DNA from: Bettongia penicillata ogilbyi
Lineage: Eukaryota; Chordata; Mammalia; Diprotodontia; Potoroidae
Assembly: GCA_023548195.1 (NCBI GenBank)
Contig: JAJHZJ010000041.1
Coordinates: 1-64,000 of the forward strand
Length of the DNA stretch: 64,000 nucleotides
Reading direction: 5' to 3'
The position numbers and the translations under genes were made by a program. The notes under the pieces were generated by a model. It made no database searches. It was not told the DNA's origin and saw nothing but the letters and a program-made list of their open reading frames with translations. Below, in pieces: positions 11,640 to 22,835 of this stretch (the stretch's first letter is position 1; each line of letters opens with the position of its first letter).

Positions 11640-12000
11640 CATCTTCATTCAATTCAATTAACATTTATTCATGGCCTACTATTTGTGTACCATGGAACTG
11701 GGCACTGTAAGAAGAAAGAGAAGAAGGAATAGTCCTTACCCTTCAAAAGCTTACCTTCTAATAGGGGAAATGCAACATATAAATAAGCACATAATTATAG
11801 TTGATTAAGGAAAAAGTGTTAGCATCTAAAAGAGGTTTTGGGGAACTTCTACATAGAGAAATGGCATCTTAACAGGGTCTGGAAGAAAGTCAGAGATTCT
11901 AAGAGATGAAGGAAAGGAGTATGTTTCATCCTTGAAGTAACAACCTATGAAAGGTCTGTGCAGTGCATTCCAAAGAAAATAATGATATGGACTCATTAAG
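11640..12000 (-). mobile_element. L2-clade LINE fragment, minus strand
   Basis: Begins with CATTTATTCATGGCCTACTA and GGGCACTG, and continues through AGCTTACCTTCTAATAGGGG and GGGTCTGGAAGAAAGTCAGAG. This parallels the longer L2 relic at 42480-44240. Heavily mutated. Confidence 0.6.
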
Positions 12001-12224
12001 GTTCAAATCAAAATCAAAATAACCTGGCAAAATGCTTGGTAACTTTCTTCATTTTTTGAGGCTAAGGTTAACAGTAGTTAGAGGAAAGGTGTAAATAAAG
12101 AAATCTAGAGCATAAGCAGATAAAGGTAGATGCCAGACCCTTCTTCTATACATCACCAGCCATAAGAAGCAAGATACCACCAATCCTAAATCTTCCCAAG
12201 AAAGCTGTAAGCAAGAGATGGCAC

Positions 12225-12435
12225 GTTACAAAGAGCTCAGGACTTTACATCAGGAAGACAAAAATTCAAATCCAGACTTATATATCGATCAGCTCTGTGA
12301 CTCTGGAAAAGTCAGTCTTGGTTTCAAAAACTACAAAATTGGGATAATCTTAGAGGGTTGTTGTGAGGAGCCATTGAGATCATGTCTATAAAGCACTTTG
12401 CAAACTTTAAAGGCTATAAAATGCTACAGTTGATA
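12225..12435 (+). mobile_element. MIR SINE, near complete
   Basis: Has the AAAATTCAAATCCAGACTT box, the CTCTGTGACTCTGGAAAAGTCA core, then GGGTTGTTGTGAGGAG and the L2-like tail AAAGCACTTTGCAAACTT ending in a TATAAAATGCTA motif. Confidence 0.75.
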
Positions 12436-12819
12436 CTTAATGTTTCCATCCTCTAGACTCATTTATTATTAAAATTATAAATAGCAAATGCACAAATATC
12501 ATTAATGGTTGTGATTATATATCATAATTGTATATTAAAAATGTTGCTGGTAATAATTTGTATTTATGATTGTTAATAAATAATTTACTCTCATTATAGA
12601 AACATTAATGTTAATAACATCATTTATATAGTAATTTAAAGTTTTCAAACTGCTATATAGTCATCTCATTTTGTCCTTATTTGAAAAACTGATCTCATAT
12701 AACAATAATAACAGCAACGATGGTTAATCATAATAAATGAGCCTACAGGATAGAAAACAAAAAAATAATGAGGTCAGTATTATAGTGCTTAGAACATGTT
12801 TAAATATTTGATTTAAGTT
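12436..12819. other. AT-rich unassigned DNA
   Basis: TTA/TAAT-rich. A weak minus-strand MIR end (TTTAAAGTTTTCAAACTGCT...TCATCTCATTTTGTCC) lies at about 12635-12685. Nothing else was seen. Confidence 0.5.
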
Positions 12820-12985
12820 CAGGATTATAGATTTTATAATCTGCAAGGATCTTAGGAACAATCTACTTTAACCCCCTCATTTTACAGATAAGTAAACTGA
12901 TACCAAGAAAGGTGATTTGCCAAAATTCACACAACTAAAACATTACAGAGCTGGCTCCAAATCCTTCATTCTTTTCACTAAATTG
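12820..12985 (-). mobile_element. MIR-like SINE, minus strand
   Basis: CCCTCATTTTACAGATAAG, then AAACTGATACCAAGAAAGGTG, then ATTTGCCAAAATTCACACAAC is the inverted CORE-SINE body. The diverged tail (ATCTGCAAGGATCTTAGG) lies to the left. Confidence 0.65.
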
Positions 12986-13734
12986 TTGTGAATTAATTCT
13001 AAGAAGTATGGAAAATTATGCAATGATTACCACATGAACTTAATCCATGAGAAAAAAATCCAAGAAACTACTCTTAATTCTGACAACTTAAATAACATGT
13101 AAGACTTTGAATGGCTTTTAAAACCTTTTGTTTCTATTTTTTTTAATGAAAGTATATCTTGTGGATCCCCAAGCAAATTGCAAAATTACGTGTTGTTTTA
13201 TAAATTTCTTAATTTCTTAAAATTTCATAAATTTCTTAAAATTAGTAATCCAGTGAATAAGAAAGTATTATTTTCAAACTGATTAGTTGAGCCTGAGTTT
13301 AAGAGGTAAAGGCACTCATTTCTTTTCTATAGTCCCCTCATATCCAACAAATCAAATGCCATTTAATGTTAAATATATTTTTATGATGATGCTCTGGTGT
13401 TTCTCTGTAATGGAACTTCAAACTTAATGAAGATGGTTTGACTGACAATACACAAAACTCATCAAGAGAGCTGAAATTTATATGTAGAACACAAACAAAA
13501 AATGATGCTTTCCACAAATGAAAGCTGAGTATTTACTATATCAAATAAGTTCTTGAATGGCAGATATGGAAAATAGTTAATGTGGATCCAACCAATAAAT
13601 GGTTCTTCTGAAAGCCTCTGCACAAAAGACAAATGAAACCTAATACATAAATATGGGAAATTGAAGAACACATGAATTAGGGTTATTTCTTGTCATTACA
13701 GAAAAGATTACTTTTTATCACAGAATTTACAGGG
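12986..13734. other. Unassigned AT-rich DNA
   Basis: Includes a small tandem of TTTCTTAA/AAATTTC units at about 13200-13245. No repeat family or gene was recognised. Confidence 0.5.
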
Positions 13735-13905
13735 TCATGACATCATAGAATTTGATCCAGCATGTACTCTAGAGACTGCTTAGTTTAACTCACACACCCC
13801 ATTTTTACAGATGAGGAAATGCATTCCTGAGAAGTGGACTAATCCATGATAACATGAGTAGCAAATGGAAGACCTGGGATTCAGACCCATTTGGGTCAAT
13901 AAATG
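13735..13905 (-). mobile_element. MIR-like SINE, minus strand
   Basis: ATCATAGAATTTGATCCAG, CCCCATTTTTACAGATGAGG and GGAAGACCTGGGATTCAGAC are the inverted tail, core and head regions in order. Confidence 0.65.
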
Positions 13906-14039
13906 TAAGTGTCTAACCTATGCCGGGAAATGTGCTAAGCACTTCCTTTATTCTACTTCATATAATGAAATTCCTTATTAAGTTTATTCTTACAGAAAAC
14001 TAAGTAAGGAACTTAAACTTTGTGTTTAAAGCCATTGCT

Positions 14040-14700
14040 GATTAACTAAAGTAAGGGATAAAACAAAGAAAAAGAATGATAGGCCAATATCACCAGTAAA
14101 AATTGACCAAAAGTATTAAAGAAAGATCTAGAAAAAGCCTACAACAATATGTTCCCCGAAATTGAAAACAATTGGAAGGATATTCAAGGCTCATTGCCTG
14201 GTCTCACCAATATAGTTTTAAAATCACAATTCTACTTAAATCAACTTATAGACTTCATGCTTTACTATTTCTACTTCAAATATTAGGGAATGAGATGAAA
14301 TAACAAAGTCACTGAAGTAACAAAAGTTTTAAAACAACAAGAAAAATAATAAAAAGTAAAAGTTAAAGGCATTTTACTTTCAGACACCATATTATAAAGA
14401 AATAATCATCAAAAATGACATAACATTGATGAAAAAAATATTTAAGTCAAGCAGACTATATAAGCAAGATTCAAAAGCAGTACAACTCAGTATTATAGTA
14501 TTTAATAAATGGATAATTATAAACTACTTGGGGAAAATAAAATCTCTATTGGACAAGAAGTTCTGGGAAAATGGGAAAGCAACTTGATAGAAATTAGAGT
14601 TAGACAACAAACATTTTGCACTATATACTGCAATGAGTGAATGAATGAGAAAGACTAAATACTTTTTTCTATAGTTCTAGGAACTATGGGCATTTAAACT
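14040..14700 (+). mobile_element. Old L1 ORF2 fragment, plus strand
   Basis: Translated pieces in different frames match LINE ORF2: a YRPISP-like motif near 14090, an 'ILLKST'-like connection segment near 14220, and an 'LLDKKFWENGKAT' segment near 14550. Multiple stops and frameshifts are present. Both ends are truncated and no TSD was identified. Confidence 0.55.
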
Positions 14701-15873
14701 TAAAAGTGAGACAATCCCTCACTTCGTGAAGCTTCCATTCTAATGTTGTGACAACATATGTAAGAGAATGTTGGTTAGAGAGAGGAGTTTTATTTTGAGA
14801 CATCATATGAATAAGGAATGGAACCTTAGAGGTGACAAACTTCTCAACAGGAAGAAGTGATCTGATTGAAGTTCCAAAGCTGGAACACAGTGGGGTGCTA
14901 GAGGGAAAAAGAAAAGTTAAATGATTTGTCAAAGGTTACAAAGATAATAAGTGAAAGAACCAACATCTGAATGCAGATTTTCTGATAGAAAATTCAGCAG
15001 TCTCTTTCCTGTCTGACTGTGTTTAAGGGAGGATGCAGAAACTGCTTTAAGCCTCCATGAGAAGGAATGAGCTAGCACCTGGACCCTACTCTTCCCATTC
15101 CGTCATCATGAAGACTTGAACTATTGATTTTATCTCTACTGTGTCTTTCTTTCCTGTATTGGGTCAAGAAGAGTTGGAAGTGGAACAGACAAGACTTCTA
15201 CCTCATAACTTTGGCAGGATCAGGAAAGCAAGCCACCAAAAGTCTGGGATCCGGAAACCATGGCAGATTTTTCAGAGAACTGAGCCCACTTCTAAAGAAG
15301 TAAAGTCTCAAGTGACCTGCTTAACCCAACACAGAAGTGTAATGAACTAAGCCATTTATAAGTAAAAACAATTTATTAATCAGCTATGTCACAGTTGGAA
15401 GCGGTGGAGTAAACCCTCACTGAGTTTGAGCCCACCTTCCCTAAGGACCAAGATGATATGGAGGAGAGTTTAGGAAGAAGGTTAGAGGCAGGGAAAGAAA
15501 TGCTTACTCTTCTCTCCTTACCATGTCTTCTCAATTAATATCCAGTTATAAAAGCTAAAAGTCAAAATAAAAAAAAATCCACCAGTCATTCTATTGCACT
15601 GTATTTCTATATTAAAGTCTCAACCTGGACCAGATGACCTCTGAGGTATCCCTAGGTTAAACTTTGTATTATGAAAATGATTCTTCAAGTTCACAATCAC
15701 AAATTATTTCTAAGTATGGATTTAAGTAGGGAGGAGGTGAGGGAGGGCGTACATGTCATGCAAAATATCCTTTTTATAATTTATTCTAGAATTTTTTTTT
15801 ATTTCAGGTAACATTATCAGGTTTTCAGTATAATCTATGCTTATGCACATTATGGAAATGCCATGTCTCTTGT

Positions 15874-15882
<9 letters not shown>
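14701..15882. other. Unassigned intergenic DNA
   Basis: No gene recognised. 15600-15670 resembles the SINE tail ACCTGGACCAGATGACCTCT. 15355-15550 has an LTR-like AATTTATTAATC motif but no defined ends. Confidence 0.4.

Positions 15883-15921
<39 letters not shown>
15883..15921. repeat. (TA)n microsatellite
   Basis: About 19 uninterrupted TA units, which can form a cruciform. The overlapping IYIYIY open frames on both strands come from this repeat. Confidence 0.97.
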
Positions 15922-15927
<6 letters not shown>

Positions 15928-16824
15928 TTATATACTTAGTAGGTCTCTTTATTTTTCTATTTTCTTTTCTATTTTTAATATTATTATATGAAAGAGCATT
16001 TGTATTGGATACTAACTGATGACATTAATTGTAAATAGAAATGCATATAAAAATTGTAAATATAAAGCAAAAGAATCTATACAATCATAAACTAGAAGAA
16101 TTAAATAATATCAATATGATCTTTAAGAGTCAGTACTAAATATTGAATCTGCTTTATTAAGTAGAAGTTTGGGATTTTGTTAAGGAAAATAAATAAGTCA
16201 TTTCTATAACACATTTGAAAGTATATGTGCACAAAGAATATAAAATCATCTTTAAAACCGTGGAAATGCTCTAAATAATAGATGAAATAAATAATAAATA
16301 ATTATGAAGTAATAAATTATGATTCCAAATAATAGATAAAATAATTTGTAGAATAATTATTAAATAATAAGTTTAGCAAATTTAGCACTATAAAATAATA
16401 AATATGACTAGTTTGCAAATAATGAGAAAAATAAAAGAACAATATTATATATAGAAGAAATGAAGGTAAAAACAAATTACCAACCATAAAGTTTTGTTTA
16501 TGACTGGCACATATGTTAGAGAACTTGGTGCTTGGAAGTAGAAAAAGCCCTAGAAATCTGAGCATCACATAGTAGCCCCTACTGATACTATTCTAAGAAT
16601 GACAGTGACCTCACAAGGTAATAATCAGGTACTTGGCTTCCACTGAATCTAAATAAACAGATTCATCACAGAATGCTCCATCAGTGTTAGCCAAAACCAA
16701 GATCTGACAACCCAGTAACATACTGAGAGTAGTATGTAAGACATACCCTTGCATTTCAATTCCTAGGGAGGATTCTCAAGAAAACATAAAGCACATGCAC
16801 AGGATACAGAGGAGAAAGAGAATA
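15922..16824. other. AT-rich unassigned DNA
   Basis: Very AT-rich, with many AATAAT/AATAAATA words at 16270-16440. No repeat family or gene was recognised. Confidence 0.5.
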
Positions 16825-17075
16825 TATTAAGTACCTACTATGTGCCAAGCACTGTGTTAAGTGCCTTACATTATCTTATTTGATTGTCCCAACAACTCTG
16901 GAAAGTGGTTGCTATTATTAGTTCCATTTTATCGATAAGGAAACTGAGGCAGACAAAGGTTAAATGACTTGACCAAGGGTCACACAACTAGTAAGTATCT
17001 GAGGTCACATTTGAACTCAGCTCTCCCTGACTCCAGGTCAAGGGTTCTGGCCACTCACTGGTGTCCTCTACTTGC
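16825..17075 (-). mobile_element. MIR/THER1-type SINE, minus strand, near complete
   Basis: The inverted element reads TTAAGTACCTACTATGTGCC (L2-like tail), TTATTTGATTGTCCCAACAAC, then CATTTTATCGATAAGGAAAC, then GACCAAGGGTCACACAACTAG, then CCCTGACTCCAGG (tRNA-like head side). It is one of the best preserved MIR-type copies here. Confidence 0.8.
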
Positions 17076-17339
17076 CTGGATCAGCCATTGAACCCTGAAG
17101 CTCTGTCAGGATGCTACTTTGTTACTGAGAAAGTCTTAACCCACCTCTTTTTCTCATATATTTTTCACTTTTTGTCATCAGTATAATAAAAGATAATCCA
17201 CAGATCAATACCAGTAATACCTATTCCATCATTACTTAAAGATGCCAGCTCCATGCAGTCTTAGTTTTGGATAGATATCACATCATTGTCAAAATAAAAA
17301 GCTTTGACGGTGTCCTTCAAATTTAAATTGTTCTCCTGT

Positions 17340-17445
17340 CCTATGAATTTTAGTCCCATTTCTGGCAGTAACTAGCTATGTCACTTAAGAAAACTATCTC
17401 ATCTTTTTGGATCTTCAATTTTATCATCTGTAAAATTAATTTTTA
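17340..17445 (+). mobile_element. MIR core fragment
   Basis: GTAACTAGCTATGTCACTTAAG, then CTTCAATTTTATCATCTGTA matches the MIR core order. The 5' head and the 3' tail are lost or unrecognisable. Confidence 0.55.
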
Positions 17446-17810
17446 CAAATATAAATTTTAAAATATATAATTAAATTTCTATTGAACTCTGAGAAGAGCT
17501 TTTCATGATGTGAAGATAGAGCATGTCTACAGAGCTATAACTAGTGATTTCTAGAGCCTGGAAAAGCAGCATGAAGTACATGTCTATCGAAGGTAGAGAA
17601 GGATACCACTCTGTGGGAAGAGGGAGATAGACTGCTTGGTATTTTGGTAGTAGAGAAGCCATCCCATGGATAGAAGCAGGAATGAGGGAGAGCAGTGTTA
17701 GAGCAGAATAACTCATTTCAGTCAGCTAAATGATAATTTCCTACTTTAAGTAATTATTTTCCCTCACTGGATGCCAAACTCTATTGTTTCTACATTATTA
17801 AAGAACAATT

Positions 17811-18040
17811 AGACATCTAGGTGGCACAGTGGATGGAGTGCTAGACTGGAGTCAGGAAGATCTGAGTTCAAATTCAGTTATAAACACTATGTGACACTGA
17901 GCAAGTCATTTAACCCTATTTTCCTGTGCTTCTCATCAGTAAAATGAGCTGGAGAAAGAAATGGCAAACCATTCCAATATCTTTGCCAAGAGAATCTCCA
18001 GTGGGGTCACAGATAGTGACAATAACAAAAAGGACAGGTA
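17811..18040 (+). mobile_element. tRNA-headed CORE-SINE (MAR1-like), plus strand
   Basis: Head CATCTAGGTGGCACAGTGG with an A-box-like motif, a B-box-like GAGTTCAAATTC at about 17865, a CORE segment GACACTGAGCAAGTCATTTA, then GAGCTGGAGAAAGAAATGGC and a BovB/RTE-like tail GTGGGGTCACAG. It lies 28 bp from an inverted copy of the same family. Confidence 0.85.
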
Positions 18041-18068
18041 AGTGCTATGTTGTCATTGCTCTCTAAAT

Positions 18069-18319
18069 ATTGTTATCGTCCAATCATTTCAGTTGTGTCT
18101 GACTCTTCATTGACCCCATTTGGAATTTTCTTGGCAAAGATATTAGAGTGATTCACCATTTCCTTCTCCACTCATTTTATAAATGAGGAAACTGAAGCAA
18201 ATAGGATTAAGTAACTAGTGACACAACTAATAAATGTCTGAAACTAGATTTGAACTCAGCGAGATGAATCTTCCTAACTTCAGACTGAGAATCCTCTCCA
18301 CTTCACCACCTAGCTGCCA
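18069..18319 (-). mobile_element. CORE-SINE (MAR1-like), minus strand
   Basis: Reads on the plus strand as the inverted tail (TTGTGTCTGACTCTTCATTG), the CORE (TTTTATAAATGAGGAAACTG) and the head (CACCACCTAGCTGCC). Together with 17811-18040 it forms an inverted pair that could fold into a long stem. Confidence 0.85.
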
Positions 18320-19409
18320 ACTCGCTAATTACGGCATCCTTTCAACTCAGCATTCTGTGCAAAAGCCTATATATGTTGTTTTAGTTATAGCACTAGATAA
18401 CTACAAATTCAACTGTTACTGTTCTAGTCATACTCAAGAATCAGTATCTAATTCCGATGTTCTTTAATATAACAATATTGAAAATAGAAAAATTAAAAGT
18501 GCCTACTATGGATCTGTATTAAGAAATAACAGATGGGATATTTTCAGAAAACATCTTTCAGAAATATTCATGAAGAAGGATAATGATATATACCTGCTTC
18601 ATTTTTTTTCTTTGTCCCCTTCAAGAACCAGAATCATGGTCTATTCTTCTCCTTGAAAGCACAGTGAATGGAAATTTGGAGTTTTTTTGACTCTGGTAAT
18701 CATATCTTTTTATATATTGCCAAATGCCCGGACAAGAGCCAGCAAGGATGAAAATAACGATCTATCTTTTTTTGTCTAGTCTTTGAAACATAGATTTTCA
18801 TTCTTAGAAAACTTGATAGATTTCACCTGGAAGTTATGATACAGATTGGAAGATTGCATCATTATATATCCAAGAGACATTATCATTCTTAATTTGATGT
18901 TAACTACAGGATACCCTTAAGACTCAGGGCCATTGTGGTCATCCAAGCAGTTTGGTCCATCAATAAACATTCAATTCTCTTTATGTGTGTTTGACTTTTG
19001 ACCTAGATATTTTTGTACCAGTTTTTTCAATGACCTTTTTGGAAAGAAGCATAAGGATTCCTGTTTCATTGAATTTTTAGCCCAAATTGTTACATCAGCT
19101 CCACCCACTCACTACCAGATTGCATTAAGGAAAGAACATATGGTATTTTAAAACTGTAAGATTTTCACATATGCTCCTTAATCAAAGACCTATTTTTTAT
19201 GTTTATTGTTAACTCCTTTTTTCTTTTGTGGTACTGCTGCTAAAGAAAGAACAGATTAACTAAGCCTACTATTTTAAAAATTGACCTAATATCTAGAGAT
19301 ACTTCATATATTCTGATGTATTAATGCTAGAGCAGTGTTATTTATACTCATTTTGGCAACAAATAATAACAAATCATTTTTAAAAAATCCTAGTAATCCT
19401 TAGTTATAC
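18320..19409. other. Unassigned intergenic DNA
   Basis: AT-rich sequence without recognisable genes or repeats. Confidence 0.5.
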
Positions 19410-19500
19410 AGTGTGGTATAATGGGAAAAGGACTGGCCTGAGAGTCAAAAAACTCAAAGGATCTGGATAGATTTGTCATTTATCTTGAGATGTCTGACTG
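19410..19500 (+). mobile_element. MIR-like head fragment
   Basis: GTGTGGTATAATGGGAAAAG, then GACTGGCCTGAGAGTCA resembles the 5' head of a MIR-type SINE. The core is missing. Confidence 0.4.
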
Positions 19501-19925
19501 TAAAACAAGACAAGGGATGAAAAAACAATAGATAGTACTTATACTCTACTGGTATTCATACATTTTCAAGAAATTTAGAAGAAATAACCTAGGACCTTAG
19601 GGATACCCCCATAGAAGATTTATAGGAGGACATAGACAAGAGTCACATGAGATAGAAAGGCTTGGATAGGCAAAATCTACATTATTGGCACACATCAATT
19701 ACATTATATATCTATCCAAGTATAAAAAAATTTATTGATTAGGGTTAACAGTTTAAACAGTAAAACAGATTTCTGTGTTTAGAGTTCTCATATACATCTA
19801 TTAGGCCACTGTAATGCCAAGCAAAGTAGGATCTTTTGCTGCTTTGGTTTTAGAAAATCAAGTGCCTCTGATTAAATCGTGCCTTTGATTGAATCAATCG
19901 AGAGTCTTTGACCAGAAACAGTATA

Positions 19926-19983
19926 TACATACACACACACACACACACACACATGTGTGTGTGTGTGTGTGTGTGTGTATGTA
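19926..19983. repeat. Palindromic (CA)n-(TG)n microsatellite
   Basis: A run of about 11 CA units passes directly into about 13 TG units (junction ACACATGTGT), flanked by ATACATAC and GTATGTAT. The whole block is a nearly perfect inverted repeat with no spacer. Confidence 0.95.
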
Positions 19984-20161
19984 TATTGTAGAGAGAGTTT
20001 TAACCAGACATGTGCAAGTGGGCTCCAACCAATCAAACACTGAGTAGAACTGTATATAAAGAGCTAGAGCTGAGAAAAGTAGACATGAAGAGAGCCAGTG
20101 TTGAAGGGGTGAGCCAGCATTGAGAAGAAAAGAGCTAAGAGGAGACCTCTGAGAGGGGAGA

Positions 20162-20577
20162 GGAAGCCCTGTCTATTGATCTGTGTTGATTTCTCAAGCA
20201 GAAGCCCTGTCTGTTGGTCTTTATGAGTGAATTGAGATGATGATGATGCTGGTGGTGTGTGTTAGTATTGTTGTTGCCCTGCTGAGCTTTGTTTTCCCAG
20301 AGGAAGAAGCTTCAGAGTGGAGCAGTCCCCATGAGGTGAGACATGGAACAGGAGCAGAGAATTGCCTACATGTGAATCCAGGCAAGAGTCAGAAGTAGTC
20401 AGTCCACAAAGGAAAAGCCATGGAACTCGGAAGTCAATCTCTCGAGTTAAAATGAGAGAGGACTTTACTTGGACACTTGACATTGATTAAGAAGATCGTT
20501 CTTACTGTGACCTAGGGGTGGATAATATGATACTTTGTAAAAGGACTTTACTTAGATACTTGGTATTGATTAATGAT
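20162..20577 (+). repeat. Two short internal direct repeats
   Basis: GAAGCCCTGTCT plus following bases occurs near 20163 and 20202 (about 39-bp spacing). A block starting GGACTTTACTT and ending ATTGATTAA occurs near 20460 and 20542 (about 82-bp spacing). Both lie inside the unclassified repeat and may be promoter- or enhancer-type duplications of an LTR. Confidence 0.6.
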
Positions 20578-20960
20578 GTTGCTATTGTTATGATATATAT
20601 ATATATATATGTATATGTAATCTTATGTTTTGCTTAAAGATGTTGGTATGAATGTTATGCATTACTTTATTGAACAATGTTTAGTTCATTGCTGAATAGA
20701 CAGTTCATTATACTATGTGATTAGACCCTTGAAACTGTTCACAGTCCCAGTCCTCAGGTGTGCTGTCATGATTGGCTTTATAGCCATTGATAAAGGGGAG
20801 CCTGCATTTCTATCTCTCCTTAAGATGTTCTAAGTAGAAAATACATATGGAGAACTATCTGAACTCCAGCTCTATATTGATTAGACTCTAATCACCATGT
20901 GCTAAATAAACATAGTAAGTATAGTAATACTACTTCCTTGGAGAATATGATTTCTGGAAA

Positions 20961-21419
20961 TTAAGCATTGTCTCTATGAATATAGATATGTCTGTACCCT
21001 CACACTAAATACTATGAATAGACTTCAGAAAAGCATCATGTGATGATTTACACTATGTGGTTCAACCACAGTGTATCATCTCCCAGGTTAAATTGGGAGT
21101 ATATTTAGATAGGTTGGAGAGAAAATGTATCAGAGATGCTACACAGTCAATTACTCTATATTGTTTTGTAGATATGGTTTACTGATGCTTTTATTATATG
21201 CTACTATAACTTTTAGTGTCTCACCATCCATAACACACACACACACACATACACACACACTACTAGAATACTCCTTTGTAACAAAGACATACAATTAAAC
21301 AAAATAAATTGAAACGTTGATTATGTCTGACCACACGGCCCTCACTCTGTATCTCAGTCCATAGCTTCTCCGCTAAGAGGAGGGAGACATACTATTTACC
21401 ATTAATTTTCTTAAGGAAC
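20961..21419. other. Unassigned DNA with a (CA)n tract
   Basis: A (CA)n microsatellite with one CAT interruption lies at about 21232-21262. No gene or repeat family was recognised otherwise. Confidence 0.55.
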
Positions 21420-21776
21420 AAAAATTGGTCCTAGTTTGGATCAGAATCCTGAATCTGTCGATGTTCTCTGCCTTTATACTGGAGATGTAATGTAAACTTT
21501 TCTCCTGGGTCTGTTTACTTCTCTCTGCCTCACTTAATACAAGTTTTGCCAAATTTCCCTGAATTTTTCATGTCCATTGTTCATTAAAGTAAAATTATCA
21601 TATTATTTTATCTTGAAACTCTTAATTCAGCTAGTCCCTAAATGATTAGCAGGTACTTTGTTTCCAGTTCTTTGCTACTACAAAGTGTTGTTACAATTTT
21701 TTAATTATAATAATTTTGAAAAATTTGGCCTTGTAGACTACATACCCTATAGTGGTAATACTGAATCAAATATAGT

Positions 21777-21950
21777 TGTCAACTAGTAATTTCAGTAGCA
21801 TCCGATTTTTTTGTGATCTCATTTGAAGTTTTCTTGACAAAAATAGTGGAGTGATTTACTGTTTTCTTCTCCAGATCATTTTACAGATAAGAAAACTAAA
21901 GCAGAGTTAAGTGGCCCAGTACTCTATCCACCATGCCACCTAACTGCCCC
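21777..21950 (-). mobile_element. CORE-SINE, minus strand, internally deleted, with TSD
   Basis: Inverted tail, GAGTGATTTACTG, CORE (TTACAGATAAGAAAAC) and head (CACCTAACTGCCCC) are present, but the segment between GAGTTAAGTG and the head is missing. It is flanked by an 11-bp direct repeat TCAAAYATAGT at 21766-21776 and 21951-21961 (one mismatch). Confidence 0.8.
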
Positions 21951-22098
21951 TCAAACATAGTATCAAAGTAAAACAATTATTTCAAAATATAGTATCATAA
22001 GTCCTACTTTGTTGACTTCATAACATCAAATCATTTTCTAGAATTGTTTCTGCAATTTCACAGCTCTACTAACAACACATACATGCGTATCTTCTTAC

Positions 22099-22345
22099 GG
22101 GCAACTAGGTAGGGCATTGAGTTGAGTGCAAGACCTGGAGTAAGGAAAAATCATCTACCTAAGTTCAAATCTGATCTCAGAATTTTACTAGCTGTGCAAC
22201 CCTGGGCAAGTCACTTAACCCTGTTCGCCTCAGTTCAAAATCTATAAAATTAGCTGAAGAAGGAAACATCAAGTCAGTCCTGTATCTTTGCCAAGAAAAT
22301 ACCAAATGAGGTCATGGAGAGGTTGTGATTGAGCCACAACAATCT
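22099..22345 (+). mobile_element. CORE-SINE, plus strand
   Basis: Head GGGCAACTAGGTAGGGC, B-box region AAGTTCAAATCTGA, CORE CCTGGGCAAGTCACTTAACC, then GAAGAAGGAAAC and a BovB-like tail ATGAGGTCATGGAG. It lies about 150 bp from an inverted copy of the same family, inside the same L1. Confidence 0.85.
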
Positions 22346-22639
22346 TCCAATGTATCGTTTTATATCTTGTCATTTTCTTCAATTTAGTGGAATAGATGCT
22401 TTAATTTATCTCCTTCATTGTTAGTGACTTGAATTTTTTTTATATATGATTTGTAAATTTCTTTTACTGAAAAATTTCTGCTCACATCTTCTGAACTCTT
22501 ATCTATTCAGAAGTAGGTATTATTATTACCTTTTTATAGTTATCACTATTCATCTTATATAAACAAGGATGTTGATAAGATATATTTGTTGAAAGAATTT
22601 TTTTTTCCAGCTTGGTATAATTAAACAGAAGATACCAAA

Positions 22640-22835
22640 TGGCTAGAAATGTAACCTTAGAACCATGAAGAATTGGTCCAAAACCCATCCCTATGCAATG
22701 CTAACTGTGTAACCATGCGGAAGTGCCTTAACTCTTCAGTGCTCCAGGAAGCTCTCCCACTATATAAAAAGAAGAGAAGCTGCTGACCAGTGCCCTATTC
22801 CAATGAAATCACAGGTCCAGTCCCTATTCTACTTT
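22640..22835 (+). mobile_element. MIR-related marsupial SINE, second tail type
   Basis: The CORE part is diverged (CTAACTGTGTAACCATGCGG), followed by a distinctive tail ATTCCAATGAAATCACAGGTC. The element at 52917-53165 shares the CORE and the beginning of this tail (AAGGTGCCAACTTTCATTG). Confidence 0.55.

Larger units (their letters stand above)
19825..20960 (+). mobile_element. Unclassified repeat, probably LTR-like
   Basis: The first ~95 bases match, in inverted orientation, 57345-57442 (shared blocks ATCTTTTGCTG, TGCCTCTGATT, AGAAACAGT). Downstream there is a TATATAAAGAGC box near 20053 and an AATAAA near 20905, separated by internal direct repeats. The layout suggests a retroviral LTR or leader, but the family is not recognised and the ends are not defined. 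Confidence 0.35.
21420..22540 (-). mobile_element. Old L1 ORF2 3' region, minus strand, split by two SINEs
   Basis: On the minus strand this is the C-terminal end of L1 ORF2 plus flank, recognisable by inverted landmarks: TTTCCAGTTCTTTGCTACTAC, then ATACCCTATAGTGGTAATAC, then ATTTCACAGCTCTACTAAC. Comparison with the better copy at 37.1-37.4 kb supports this. SINEs at 21777-21950 and 22099-22345 interrupt it. No frame survives. Confidence 0.6.

Noticed and set aside
15722..16019. Two open frames with IYIYIY runs
   Set aside because: They are produced by the (TA)n microsatellite on both strands.
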